From NCBI RefSeq assembly GCF_051535215.1, contig NZ_JBPPLY010000008.1:74242-138241 (forward strand): a DNA stretch of 64,000 bases, given 5' to 3'. The notes beneath the pieces were generated by a model that worked only from the letters and a program-made list of their open reading frames with translations, was not told the DNA's origin and made no database searches. Shown here piece after piece: positions 16,211 through 25,002 of the stretch. Origin of the DNA: Nitrobacter sp051535215 (GTDB lineage: Bacteria; Pseudomonadota; Alphaproteobacteria; Rhizobiales; Xanthobacteraceae). Every line of letters starts with the position of its first letter. Positions within the stretch are counted from its first letter, which is position 1. Made by a program: the position numbers and the translations under genes.

Positions 16211-17188
16211 CTACTGCGCGCTTGTTTCAACGATATAGCTTGCGGTCAGGATGCTCACCGCGCCATCCCAGCGACGGCGGCGGTCGTCCGCCATCCGGCG
16301 CAGACGGGTCAGGAACAGTGCCGTCTCGCGCTCATCCAGCGAACCCGCAGGAGTACCGGCGGGACGCGGCTCAAGCGCCTTGAGCGCTTCGTCTTTCCAG
16401 ACAAGCGCCGTTGTGACATGGAACTGTCCGGGAGTCGGCATCACGGCTTCAGCGCGTGGCATCAGAAGCAGCCTGCCTTGCTGAAGCGATGGCTGCGACG
16501 GCGAGGGAAGCCAGAGAACGGTTTCGCCCCAGGCCATCTCCCAGAGCCGCTGCCCGGCCGGCGCCGGATCGCGTGTAAAGAGCGTATAGGCCGCGATTGG
16601 CTCGCGCGGAACGCCCAGAGCCGCAATCTGTCCCTTGTCGCGCCCCGCGACGAAAACGACCGGCCCCTGCCCGCCAGACGGCAGCAAACCATCGAAAGAG
16701 CGTTCGATCACGTAGCGCTCGACGGCAAGCCGATACGGCTGGCCAGCAGGAACGGTCACAGTCAAGTCTCGGACCAACACCTTGTGCGCCCGATCTAGCC
16801 GCTCTTCGGGAAGGTTTGGAAGCGCCTCAGCCAGCCGCGCCATAAACGCTAGGGTCGGAAGCTCAAGATCGGCCGGCATCAGCGCGCGGGTTACCGCCGG
16901 TCCTCCCATCCGCGATGCGATCGTGGAAATCCATTCGCTCATATAACGCGTCAAGGCATCGGCGATATCGGAGGCGCAACTGAGGTCACCGCGCAACAGC
17001 TTTGAGAACGGTTCCGCGCCGTCTTCATGCCGGAAAAGGTGGATGCCAACATCCTTGTCGGTGTCGACACAATTGGTAAGCTCGCGAAAGCCGTGCCATT
17101 TTAGGTATAGGTTGGGAAGGCGCATGCGTTTGACTGACTCCGACCGCCCGAAACGGGATTCCTTCGATCCTATCCGTGCCTTTGCCAT
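16211..17188 (-). CDS. Hypothetical cytoplasmic protein
   Basis: About 325 aa with no signal peptide or TM. It begins with a basic stretch (MAKARIGSKESRFGRSESVK), continues with an acidic/aromatic region (NLYLKWHGFRELTNCVDTDK) and has a C-terminal helix rich in Arg and Asp (RLRRMADDRRRRWDGAV). A Met at 17125 is an equally possible start. It is the only minus-strand gene inside the plus-strand series 14.2-24.6 kb. No family is recognised. Codon use matches its neighbours. Confidence 0.55.
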   Translation of the reverse strand: MAKARIGSKESRFGRSESVKRMRLPNLYLKWHGFRELTNCVDTDKDVGIHLFRHEDGAEPFSKLLRGDLSCASDIADALTRYMSEWISTIASRMGGPAVTRALMPADLELPTLAFMARLAEALPNLPEERLDRAHKVLVRDLTVTVPAGQPYRLAVERYVIERSFDGLLPSGGQGPVVFVAGRDKGQIAALGVPREPIAAYTLFTRDPAPAGQRLWEMAWGETVLWLPSPSQPSLQQGRLLLMPRAEAVMPTPGQFHVTTALVWKDEALKALEPRPAGTPAGSLDERETALFLTRLRRMADDRRRRWDGAVSILTASYIVETSAQ

Positions 17189-17435
17189 ATCGAAAGCTCT
17201 TGCTGCTGCCCAAGACGGATTTCGCGTCCCGATCACCCGTCGCAGACCACAAAGGTGCATCGGCTAACCAACGATCTGAGGCATTGTGGCATCCTGGTCC
17301 CGAGGCGGAGATTGCCAGCGATTGCGCGATCTTGCTCGCCGCGCCTGTCGGCAATCGGCGGAAATACCCGCCAATGGGATCTCCTAGCTTCTGCCCTCAT
17401 GACAAGTGCAATGAAACGAGGCCCGGAACGATTTC

Positions 17436-17804
17436 GTGAAGCGTTTTCTGATGCAAACTGCCATTTTCATCATGATCGGGGTCGCACTACTTGCCGTGTA
17501 TGGGATCATCCGCTCGCAATCGCTAGCCGCCTATCCCAACGCACAGCGTTCGGCTGCAGGCCTGCTCAGTCTCGCGGTCGCACTCTGTCTACCGGCAGTG
17601 GTCGTTGCGACGATCTCGACCATCTGGAAGAGGCTGCAATGGAGCACAATCGCGGGAGCGGTTGTAGTTCCGCTCGTTATCGCGGCTGCCCTGATAGCGG
17701 TCGCCACACCCGATCTCGAGATGATGCTGAGCTTTTGTGCAATCGGCGCGGTTGCCGCCGCCGCCAGCCACTGGCTCAGCAAAGAAATCCTGAAAGCCCG
17801 GTAA
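17436..17804 (+). CDS. Small four-TM hypothetical membrane protein
   Basis: 122 aa, nearly all hydrophobic: TM segments at ~5-25, ~40-62, ~69-90 and ~95-113, each separated by short charged turns (for example IWKRLQWS). No enzymatic or transporter motif is seen. It could be a membrane partner of one of the neighbouring envelope proteins. No family is recognised. Confidence 0.6.
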   Translation: MKRFLMQTAIFIMIGVALLAVYGIIRSQSLAAYPNAQRSAAGLLSLAVALCLPAVVVATISTIWKRLQWSTIAGAVVVPLVIAAALIAVATPDLEMMLSFCAIGAVAAAASHWLSKEILKAR

Positions 17805-17958
17805 CGCGATGAAGAACTGCGGGCATGAGCTTGGCCTTGGATCCGGAAGCCCGAAGTGAAATCGAATGCTCGATTGTTGATGCCGCCTGATGATCAAGAG
17901 CAGTTATCCGTGGAATTGCCTTCTTCGTTACCGCGTAGGTTTAATTCGGAGACAGGAG

Positions 17959-18402
17959 ATGGGTTGCCCAGAAGATCACGACGAAAAGAGCCCGCCGACA
18001 CAACACATGGCGGAGCAGCAACCGAATGAAGGTTTAGTGGATGTGGTTCGACGCATCAAAAATATCGTCGGCGACGATTGCGAGGAGAGCGACGCATTTT
18101 CTGCCTACAAGCGAATTGGATCCGTCGTGCAGGCGGTCGCTTTCCTTCGTGATCCCGTGAACGTCGAATATCGGCGCGTCAGAAACCTCGAGTACGCGGC
18201 CATCATGCGAACGGTTCTGGAGGAGGAATTTCAATCGCTGCAGGACGAATTGGACACGATGATTGAGGACAAGGACTGCGGCGAGAACGTGCCCGACAGG
18301 GAATTCCAGAGGGTCCGCGACAGACATGATAGGCTGGGAAAGTTTCTCGCCGGCTTGAAGCTTCTCGACAGCCTTGAGTTATCAAAAGGGCAAAAAGACT
18401 AG
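17959..18402 (+). CDS. Hypothetical acidic, helical protein
   Basis: 147 aa starting at the ATG at 17959, which directly follows an ACAGGAG site. It is strongly charged and mostly helical, with no signal peptide or TM. It reads ADxxDVVRRIKNIVGDDCEES early and a long helix (RTVLEEEFQSLQDELDTMIE) in the second half. A longer version starting at 17890 is possible but lacks a good ribosome-binding site. It is likely cytoplasmic, and its function is unknown. Confidence 0.6.
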   Translation: MGCPEDHDEKSPPTQHMAEQQPNEGLVDVVRRIKNIVGDDCEESDAFSAYKRIGSVVQAVAFLRDPVNVEYRRVRNLEYAAIMRTVLEEEFQSLQDELDTMIEDKDCGENVPDREFQRVRDRHDRLGKFLAGLKLLDSLELSKGQKD

Positions 18403-18587
18403 GAGGGTTCCGATTAGGTCTGCGAGCCAACCAGCCGTCCGCCGAAACGGGGCTGCTAGCTCGATAGGCGACATACCGCGTTGTTTCTGCCCAGCTTGCA
18501 CCATATGCTTGGCCATTATCGGGTGCCTGCATTTCATCGTAAACAATACCGCCGAAGGCTCCGCGCGCGATAGCGCCACAACGACAG

Positions 18588-18602
18588 GCAATCCCCGGCA
18601 AT
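18588..18602. repeat. GCAAT 10-bp-period repeat, copy 2
   Basis: Two GGCAATC(C) units lie 10 bp apart (GCAAT at 18588 and 18598) in the 275-bp gap between the genes at 18402 and 18678. No gene is convincing in that gap. Confidence 0.55.
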
Positions 18603-18677
18603 CCAAGCGTCGGTGCCTTTCTGGTACGCGTCAATGACCGGTCTTCCCGACCGCGATCGAGATGAGGGAATACGAGG

Positions 18678-18956
18678 ATGTCCACGAACGGCGGAAACGG
18701 ATTGATTGTAGCAGTAGCACTCTATTTGCTGGCAGGCGCAGCGCATTACGGCGCCGGACTTGTCGCCTCGCCGTGCCGCAACGACAACGTCTCGATCTCT
18801 CGTTCGCTGTTCTGGCCGACCGCCTTGAACAATGATGTCATTACGGGCACCTCGTCCTTGAAGGATTTCGCACTATCACGCGATTGCCGCGACCAGGAGT
18901 TCATAAATCCGGGAAAGTGGAACGAATTGATGCGGCAGGCGCGCGGCCAGCGCTGA
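18678..18956 (+). CDS. Small single-TM hypothetical protein
   Basis: 92 aa with one N-terminal TM or uncleaved signal (~9-31, LIVAVALYLLAGAAHYGAGL), then a short polar domain with two Cys (SPCRND and SRDCRDQ). The polar part probably faces the periplasm. No family is recognised. The gene at 19003 follows after 46 bp on the same strand. Confidence 0.5.
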   Translation: MSTNGGNGLIVAVALYLLAGAAHYGAGLVASPCRNDNVSISRSLFWPTALNNDVITGTSSLKDFALSRDCRDQEFINPGKWNELMRQARGQR

Positions 18957-19002
18957 CGTCGCCTTCAGGCTGGCCAGACGTGCACGCAGGAGGACAACTA
19001 GG

Positions 19003-19677
19003 ATGGCCGACGATACAGAGAAGACGCCTATTCGCATGCGCAAGACGATCCATCTTGCCTCCCGTCATCCTTCGACGAGCGATGGGAAAGGGCCGACCTT
19101 GGAGCGCAAACGGAAGAACCGGCAAGTGCTCGTTGCTCGCCCGGCCGAAATCAGAACGGGACCGGAAGCCGAAGAATGGGCACGGCAACTAACGGCACGA
19201 TCCGCGGAGGAGCGCGAGCGCGAGCGGAGAAACCAGCAGGAACTCGCTACTCGCAAGGCCGAACTCAGGATGCGGATGGAAGCCGAAGAGCGAGCCCGGC
19301 AAGAAGTGCTATTGGCGGGACGGTCCGTTGAAGAGCGCGACATGGATGCGTTCAGCGACAGGTTCGACCAAGTCGTCGAGCGACATCTGCGCCAGTTCAG
19401 CGCGGCGATCCCCGGCTTCAGCCTCGCGCCGCTCATCATGCCACCGGGAAGCCGCGCCAAAGGCTACGAATTCAGCTTCGACGGGATAACTGGGTGGGTC
19501 CAGCATAACCGCAGGGCAGCGTGGATTGAACGCGTCTCGCCTGGCCGGCGCGGGATGGACAGGACGTTGGTCGCACGTTGGATGGTCGACGATCTGACGA
19601 CCAGGAATGTCGGCAAGGCCATCAAGGAGGTGCTCGGCATCCGCAGGCGTCGCGGCGCCGCGGATCGAGTAAAGTGA
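19003..19677 (+). CDS. Coiled-coil protein with a tandem internal repeat
   Basis: 224 aa, no signal peptide or TM. Residues ~36-110 are very rich in Arg, Glu, Ala and Gln and contain two successive related units of about 36-39 residues, the first beginning RKNRQVLVARPAEIR and the second RRNQQELATRKAELR, each closing with a Glu-Glu-Arg run (SAEERE, SVEERD). The repeat is also visible in the DNA. The C-terminal half (~115-220) is compact, with AIPGFSLAPLIMPPG and WMVDDLTTRNVGKAIKE. Its function is unknown; the helical repeat suggests a spacer or an oligomerisation module. Confidence 0.6.
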   Translation: MADDTEKTPIRMRKTIHLASRHPSTSDGKGPTLERKRKNRQVLVARPAEIRTGPEAEEWARQLTARSAEERERERRNQQELATRKAELRMRMEAEERARQEVLLAGRSVEERDMDAFSDRFDQVVERHLRQFSAAIPGFSLAPLIMPPGSRAKGYEFSFDGITGWVQHNRRAAWIERVSPGRRGMDRTLVARWMVDDLTTRNVGKAIKEVLGIRRRRGAADRVK

Positions 19678-19964
19678 CAGCTTGTCGAAGAGAGCTTCGT
19701 TTCGCCCAAGATGACTTCGTCTCTGTTGCGATAGGTAGAGGCGATTTCGGTGCCGGCGATGAAGGGTTCACTGGTCTCCTCCAGCCGAGGTGGCCAGTGG
19801 CTAGCTCGCTGACAAGACAAGCATTTTTGCGCCGCTTCAGGTCATTGCTAGAAAGCCCATTTCTGTGAAGTCAGGATTGTATTATCCTCGGTCGGTCCTT
19901 TTGGGAGGGCTGCCAGTGCGCCTTGCGGCTTGGCGACATCTTGATTGCGGACGCCGACGAGCCG

Positions 19965-21785
19965 ATGACCACGCGCTTCTTCAATGTGACCTCAGAGAAA
20001 GCAACCGGCGAGCCAAAGGCCGTTACCCGCTTTGCTCTGGTTGTTGGCAACGATGCTTATACCAGCGCGCGCCTCAAAAATGCCGGTGCCGATGCGGCGC
20101 TCGTCGCAGATACCCTGAGACGGCTAGATTTTTCCGTGACGTTGCTTTGCGATTCGACGAAACCCATCCTCGAACGTGCTATCGTGGAATTCGGGCTGGC
20201 CCTTCGTCGCGCCGGCCGCAAGGCAGTCGGTATCTTTTATTTCGCGGGGCACGGCGTACAGGAGGCAGGGCAGAACTACCTGCTGCCTATCGATGCGGAA
20301 ATTCCCGATACTGCGTTTCTGACGAGTGCGGCGGTATCCGCCCAAATCCTCATCGACGAGCTTGCCAAGGCGCCAGCGGCCGCGAAGGTCGTCATCCTGG
20401 ATGCTTGCCGAAACAACCCCATTCCAAATGCCGTCCGTGCCACCCGCGATGTTCGCAGTGGGCTCGCCGCCATGCGCGATGTGCCGGACGGAACCCTGAT
20501 CGTATTCTCGACCGCCGCTGATTCAGTGGCGCTGGATGCCGGCAATTCGAACGGTCCGTATGCAACCGCATTGGCCGCCGCGCTCGCCGCTCCGAACAAG
20601 TTGCTGCATGAGGTGATGTTCGACGTCTCACGAGATGTCATCGAGGCAACAGACGGTATGCAGCGACCTGCTCTCTTCGTGCAGGGCGTGCCGCCGGCTG
20701 TCACCCTCGTCGAGGCTCCCGAAAAATCCCAGACAGGGCGGCCCGGGCCTGAGATCATAGGTCCTGTTCCGCCCCCCAAACCTGTCCGATGGTGGACCAG
20801 GGCAGCGAAGCTCGGCCTACTTTTAGCTGCTATCGCGGCAGCCGTCGGCGCCGTGGCGCTCGTAGCCGATAGAACCGCCATTCAGCGCTTTATCAACGAG
20901 ACGCCGCAACTCGCAGCCCCGTCCCAAGTCCGGCTCGCGCTGCCGTCCGATATCCGATCTGTCGCAGACAGGCTTGGTCTGTCGGATACCCTCGCCGAAC
21001 TTATCTTCCTTCGTCGATCCCTTGCGTCGATAAGGTCCGGCGACATGGCTACCCTCCTGGCCTTGAAAGCGCTCGCAGACGCCGGCCAGCCGGCCGCAGG
21101 CCTCCAAATGGCGCTCCTCCTCGCCGAAGGGCGGCCGGGCCTCGCCATCGATCAGCCCGAAGCCTATCGTTACGCCCAAAAGGTTGCGGAGGACGGACAA
21201 TTCTGGGCGAAGGCTCTGGCTGCAAAGATTCTGAGCGGCCCCCCCGACGCGATCAGAAGCGAGATCGGTTCGGCGCTGCTGCTGCTGGCCGCGGAGCAAG
21301 GCGATCTTCGGGCAAAGGCCGCTGTCGCCGATTATGGCCTCAAGATTCCCGCGGAGCCATCCGATCTTGCCGGGGCGCTCCGCGCCTTTGCCGGCGGTGA
21401 CAAGGGACGAAAATTACGAAGGGCCGCACAGGAAGAGGTGGGCACCGGCCTTTATATCCTCGGACGTGCCTACCTCTATGGAGAATACAACTTCGTCAAA
21501 AACCCGAATGATGGATACGCCCTGCTGCTCGAGGCTGCTCGGCATGGAAGCGGCGAGGCGCTCGCCGTTCTCGCCTTCGCCTCCAGCGTTGGCATGGGTA
21601 CCAAGCTCAATCCGGTCGAGGCCGCCGCCTGGGCGCGGCTGGCGATCGGCGACGACGCCAATGACAAGCAAACCGACGCGCTGACGCAGACCCTGAACCT
21701 GATGCGGATGGCCGCGAGCCGGCAGCGGATGGACGAACTCGACACGATCCTGCCCAAAGCGCCGGGCGAGGGCACACCGCGTTAG
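19965..21785 (+). CDS. Caspase-like (peptidase C14) protein with TM and Sel1-type C-terminus
   Basis: 606 aa from the ATG at 19965. A TTG at 19923 with GGGAGGG upstream is an alternative start. The N-terminal caspase p20-like domain (~15-240) keeps both catalytic residues: His96 in FYFAGHGVQ and Cys148 in VILDACRNNP. A Pro-rich linker leads to one TM (~283-303) and about 300 residues of Sel1/TPR-like helical repeats (QPAAGLQMALLLAEGRPGLA, GLYILGRAYLYGEYNF). Prokaryotic caspase homologues are proteases used in cell-death or defence circuits and in regulation; the target is unknown here. The protease would be cytoplasmic and the repeats external. It resembles the neighbouring zinc-ribbon-TM-Sel1 proteins with the ribbon replaced by a protease. 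Confidence 0.88.
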   Translation: MTTRFFNVTSEKATGEPKAVTRFALVVGNDAYTSARLKNAGADAALVADTLRRLDFSVTLLCDSTKPILERAIVEFGLALRRAGRKAVGIFYFAGHGVQEAGQNYLLPIDAEIPDTAFLTSAAVSAQILIDELAKAPAAAKVVILDACRNNPIPNAVRATRDVRSGLAAMRDVPDGTLIVFSTAADSVALDAGNSNGPYATALAAALAAPNKLLHEVMFDVSRDVIEATDGMQRPALFVQGVPPAVTLVEAPEKSQTGRPGPEIIGPVPPPKPVRWWTRAAKLGLLLAAIAAAVGAVALVADRTAIQRFINETPQLAAPSQVRLALPSDIRSVADRLGLSDTLAELIFLRRSLASIRSGDMATLLALKALADAGQPAAGLQMALLLAEGRPGLAIDQPEAYRYAQKVAEDGQFWAKALAAKILSGPPDAIRSEIGSALLLLAAEQGDLRAKAAVADYGLKIPAEPSDLAGALRAFAGGDKGRKLRRAAQEEVGTGLYILGRAYLYGEYNFVKNPNDGYALLLEAARHGSGEALAVLAFASSVGMGTKLNPVEAAAWARLAIGDDANDKQTDALTQTLNLMRMAASRQRMDELDTILPKAPGEGTPR

Positions 21786-21811
21786 ATATCTGAAGATATC
21801 TGAATGACCGT

Positions 21812-21827
21812 GCAATGACTGGCAATG
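21812..21827. repeat. GCAAT 10-bp-period repeat, copy 3
   Basis: GCAAT occurs at 21812 and 21822 (10-bp period) between the caspase gene and the TTG-started gene at 21909. A direct repeat GATATCTGAA lies just before it (21785-21804). Confidence 0.5.
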
Positions 21828-21908
21828 AAGCCCAATCGGCTTCAGCTGAGCGGGAGCGTAACTGAAGCTCGGATATCCAGGTAGAGGCCAAAGATATGGA
21901 GGGACCTC

Positions 21909-23021
21909 TTGCAAAGCCTGCCATTCAGGCTCGTACTCGCGACCGCGCTTTCGCTCATCTTTTGCGTTTCGGGGATCGCCCAGCAGGCCAGCTACAAGCA
22001 GCCGGCGCTCATCGAGGCGCTCCGCCGAGGAGACGCCGGCCAGCTGGCCTTGCCTGACCCTGAACGCTGGATTGGAGCGGTGCGCGACAATTCGGCGAAA
22101 GCCACAGCCTCACCCGAGGAAGAGGAGGAGCGGGAACATTCGAACGTGGCGGCAAAGCTGATCTTCCGAGCCGCCTATGTGATGGCATTCGCTGAACGTT
22201 TCGCCGGCACCTGCCCACTCGCTAGACGGTTACCGACGGCAGAGATCAAGAAAAGCCTTAAGCAGATACGAGATTGGACAGCGCCGAGCGTCTCAGCTGC
22301 AACGACAACTCAGGGGGCAGACCTGACCGTCGAGCAAGAGGGACAGTTGCGCCTGAATCGTTTCATTCTGGACGGCGCCGATGATGCCGCAACTTTCCAG
22401 CGCCTCGTCCCCTGCGATAGCGTCGTCACAGGGCTTGTGAGCCGGGCACTGGTCGATTTGTTGTCGTCCCCCCAGCCGGCGCCGGCCATTCGACCCAAGC
22501 GCGTTGAGCTCATGCCTGATCCGACAGACGAGATTCCCGGCGTCCTGATCGGCTGGGAAACCGACATCATCAAAGCCCTGAAGGCCTCGCAGGCCGACGG
22601 CAAAAGGCTTCTCGTCTTCTTCCGGACGGCGTCCTGTCCGTGGTGCGACGCGCTAGCCAGAGAATTCGTGAACAACGCGGACCTCAACGCCAACGCCGGA
22701 CAATTCCGCGCGGTGATAGCCGCAGTCGAAGCCGATCCGCCGAATGTCGCCTATGGCCTCCATCAGAAAATCGGTCTCGATGTTTTTCCGGTCATCTCGA
22801 TCTTGACCTTGGACAAAGATGGCACCCTTGATGAACACAAGCGTTATTCCGGCTATTTCCCTGGACCTGATCTGGCCAAACGCCTGTCAACATTTCTCGG
22901 CAACAAACCTCAGACTGACAAGGCCGCATTCGACAAGATCCGTTCGGAGAGCCCACGCAAGCCTGCTTATTGCTGGAAGATCGAAACCTTCTCACTTTGC
23001 ATGGCCCGGCTGAACCAATAG
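21909..23021 (+). CDS. Secreted protein with C-terminal thioredoxin-like domain
   Basis: 370 aa. The start is a TTG at 21909: GGAGGG lies 5 nt upstream and it opens directly into a signal peptide (LVLATALSLIFCVSGIAQQ). Residues ~25-200 are unrecognised. Residues ~215-345 look like a thioredoxin fold with KRLLVFFRTASCPWCDALAR (Cys243, Cys246), a FPVISILTLDKDG strand carrying the cis-Pro, and a YSGYFPG end. It is probably a periplasmic disulfide reductase or isomerase-like protein. Several neighbours are Cys-rich secreted proteins and could be substrates; that is inference. Confidence 0.78.
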   Translation: MQSLPFRLVLATALSLIFCVSGIAQQASYKQPALIEALRRGDAGQLALPDPERWIGAVRDNSAKATASPEEEEEREHSNVAAKLIFRAAYVMAFAERFAGTCPLARRLPTAEIKKSLKQIRDWTAPSVSAATTTQGADLTVEQEGQLRLNRFILDGADDAATFQRLVPCDSVVTGLVSRALVDLLSSPQPAPAIRPKRVELMPDPTDEIPGVLIGWETDIIKALKASQADGKRLLVFFRTASCPWCDALAREFVNNADLNANAGQFRAVIAAVEADPPNVAYGLHQKIGLDVFPVISILTLDKDGTLDEHKRYSGYFPGPDLAKRLSTFLGNKPQTDKAAFDKIRSESPRKPAYCWKIETFSLCMARLNQ

Positions 23022-23061
23022 CAGGCCGCGTTTTCTACAATTTCATTGGAGGATTCCCAAG

Positions 23062-23454
23062 ATGAGCGAAGACCCACACTCCGCGAAGCCAGACGCCCTT
23101 TCGTCCAAGCCGTTCTTCCGCCTAGTCGGTCTCTTCATCGTTACCATGATCGGTTTGGCAATCCTGTCTCACGAAATTATACCGCGCATTATCAAGGCCG
23201 AAGGAATGGACGTGACCGCTCCAACGGGATTGCTGCTCCTGCTCTATATTCCTGCCTATTTGTTCAGACATAGGCGATGGGCACTGCATCTTCTCGCCAG
23301 CTTGGCAACGCTAGGGGCAGTGTTGTTCACCCTCCGCTTTGGAGTTTGGATTCGGGACGCGCACGGCGTTTCGGATTGGACGACCGCTGTCGCGTTCATT
23401 CCAGCCATTGCGGGACTTGCGATTTGGCGATTCTTAGCGACCAAGAGCGGATGA
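23062..23454 (+). CDS. Small four-TM hypothetical membrane protein
   Basis: 130 aa with a strong GGAGG site upstream. Four TM segments (~21-40, ~52-68, ~73-92, ~104-122) follow a 20-residue charged N-terminus (MSEDPHSAKPDALSSKPFF). No motif identifies a family. It sits 40 bp behind the thioredoxin-like gene and 87 bp before the ClpP-fold gene, and is probably co-transcribed with them. Confidence 0.6.
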   Translation: MSEDPHSAKPDALSSKPFFRLVGLFIVTMIGLAILSHEIIPRIIKAEGMDVTAPTGLLLLLYIPAYLFRHRRWALHLLASLATLGAVLFTLRFGVWIRDAHGVSDWTTAVAFIPAIAGLAIWRFLATKSG

Positions 23455-23541
23455 CGTTTGGTTTTCTAACTACACATGCAGTTAACCGGCGCTCTGGTCC
23501 TTCTCGCAAATAGAAAAGAGATTTAATCTGGGAGAATCGCA

Positions 23542-24650
23542 ATGCCGAGACTCATTCCAGTCCTGCGAGAATTCCTGCAATTCGTGACGATAGCAGCACT
23601 CGCAGTAATCATGTCTTGCTCGGCGTCCGCGATGGAATGGAAGCTCGTAACAGATCGCCATGATCTGTGGTTCCATTACGGTGCAACTCTGGTCATCAAG
23701 GCAAGAGGAACGGTCGAGGCGCAGGACGCGCAGCGCAGCGCTTCGCGACGCTCTTGAAAAGCTCTGAAAGTGGAAAACCGAGAGTGGGGCTTCGTCCTCT
23801 TGTTGTGCTTGATTCGCCCGGTGGAGATCTACAAGGCGGCATCATGCTCGGAGCGGCGATCCGCAGCGCCCGCGTCGACACTGTTGTCGAGGAAAAGGCG
23901 ATCTGCGCCTCAGCTTGTACCTATGCCTTCATAGGCGGGGTCGGGCGGTCGGTGCTCGGCAAGTTCGCGATCCACGCCGCCAAGCTTGTGGACGAGGTAG
24001 GCGACCGGGCCGGTGACAGCTACCAACTCTATTCTGCCTGGGTGATGATCTACACGCGCGAACAGATCGGCCGTGATGATATGGCGCACGAGGCATTGGC
24101 GTTCGGCTCCAAGGGCGCCGCCCTGCTCGACGATGGCCTGCTGCGCGACTGGAACATCATCACCATGGCATCCCGGCCGTCGCAGGCGATCGATCCGAGC
24201 CAATACAAATCGCTGATCTGTCCGCAACGCGTACGGTATGATATCGCAGCCGTCAGCCATATCGTCTGCAGCAGCATTGCGCTCGGCCGGCTTGATGTGC
24301 GAATGATCGCAGCTCTCGAGTCCCTTTCCGGCGAGGCGATGTTTTCGACCATCCGTGCCGAGCAGGCGCGCTGGAACGCCTATCGTGATTCATGCCAAGA
24401 TCGCGATCTAGGCAGCGGCTTGGACAAGGCCAGAGAGCAGGCCTCGGCTCTGCCGCCAGCCAATTTGGACAAGGGCGGCTTGATGGGCCTTTTCCTGCAA
24501 GAAGGAACACAGCCGCGAGGACGAATCGGCATCGAGCTCTGCCTTGAGCAAGCCTATGGCGACCGCGTCACCGAATTGGAAGCGCTAGCGACATATTTCA
24601 AGATTGGCAGGCAAACTGACGTACAGAAGGGCTGGAAGGCGCCGAAATAG
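23542..24650 (+). pseudogene. ClpP-fold periplasmic protein, disrupted by a 5-bp tandem duplication
   Basis: The first frame gives a signal peptide (VTIAALAVIMSCSASA) and GATLVIKARGTVEAQDAQR, then stops at 23757. The second frame continues with RFATLLKSSESG, LVVLDSPGGDLQGGIMLG and AICASACTYAFIGG through 24650. This is the layout of COG3904-type ClpP/SDH-fold periplasmic proteins, with a Ser in the CASAC motif as likely nucleophile. The shift lies in GCGCAGCGCAGCGC near 23735-23748. Removing one GCGCA unit restores a single frame across the joint (DAQRFATLL). The present allele should not make the full protein unless the repeat contracts or the ribosome slips. A sequencing or assembly error is possible. 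Confidence 0.75.
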
Positions 24651-25002
24651 GCGCGCGCCTCATATTGAGGGCCATGACGTGGTGGCCGGTATAATCTTGA
24701 AGAACAGGTAATGGTGCCATGGGCGCTGCACCACGCGGTTTGCGTTCGACGTCTATCCTTCATTTGTAATCAACAGTTGCCTCTTCGATTGCTGACTTAG
24801 CCCGCATCAGAGACGCGACGCGCAATCACAGGCAACTGCAAGCAATGGATTTGATGCGGCCGCCAGGCACAATGCTTACCGTTAAACGTAAGTGCTGATA
24901 GAGCGGTTGGTATCCGAAATTGGGATGCCAATTTTTACTACCGACAAATCCCATGTTGTGGGACTCAGAAGATTTATAAACAGCGATCTATCGGATTAAG
25001 CG
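24651..25002. promoter_or_regulatory. Intergenic region before lysR with GCAA triplet repeat and an inverted repeat
   Basis: These 352 bp hold no convincing gene. They contain three GCAA(T/C) units at exact 10-bp spacing (24822, 24832, 24842), the fourth copy of the repeat found at 14798, 18588 and 21812. They also contain a perfect inverted repeat TCCCA-N5-TGGGA at 24949-24963, 40 bp before the lysR start, which would suit a LysR-type autoregulatory site. Base composition turns AT-rich from about 24900. Confidence 0.45.

Noticed and set aside
24651..25002. Attachment site at the lysR boundary
   Set aside because: Composition changes here, but there is no tRNA or integrase and no matching repeat was found at another edge in the window.
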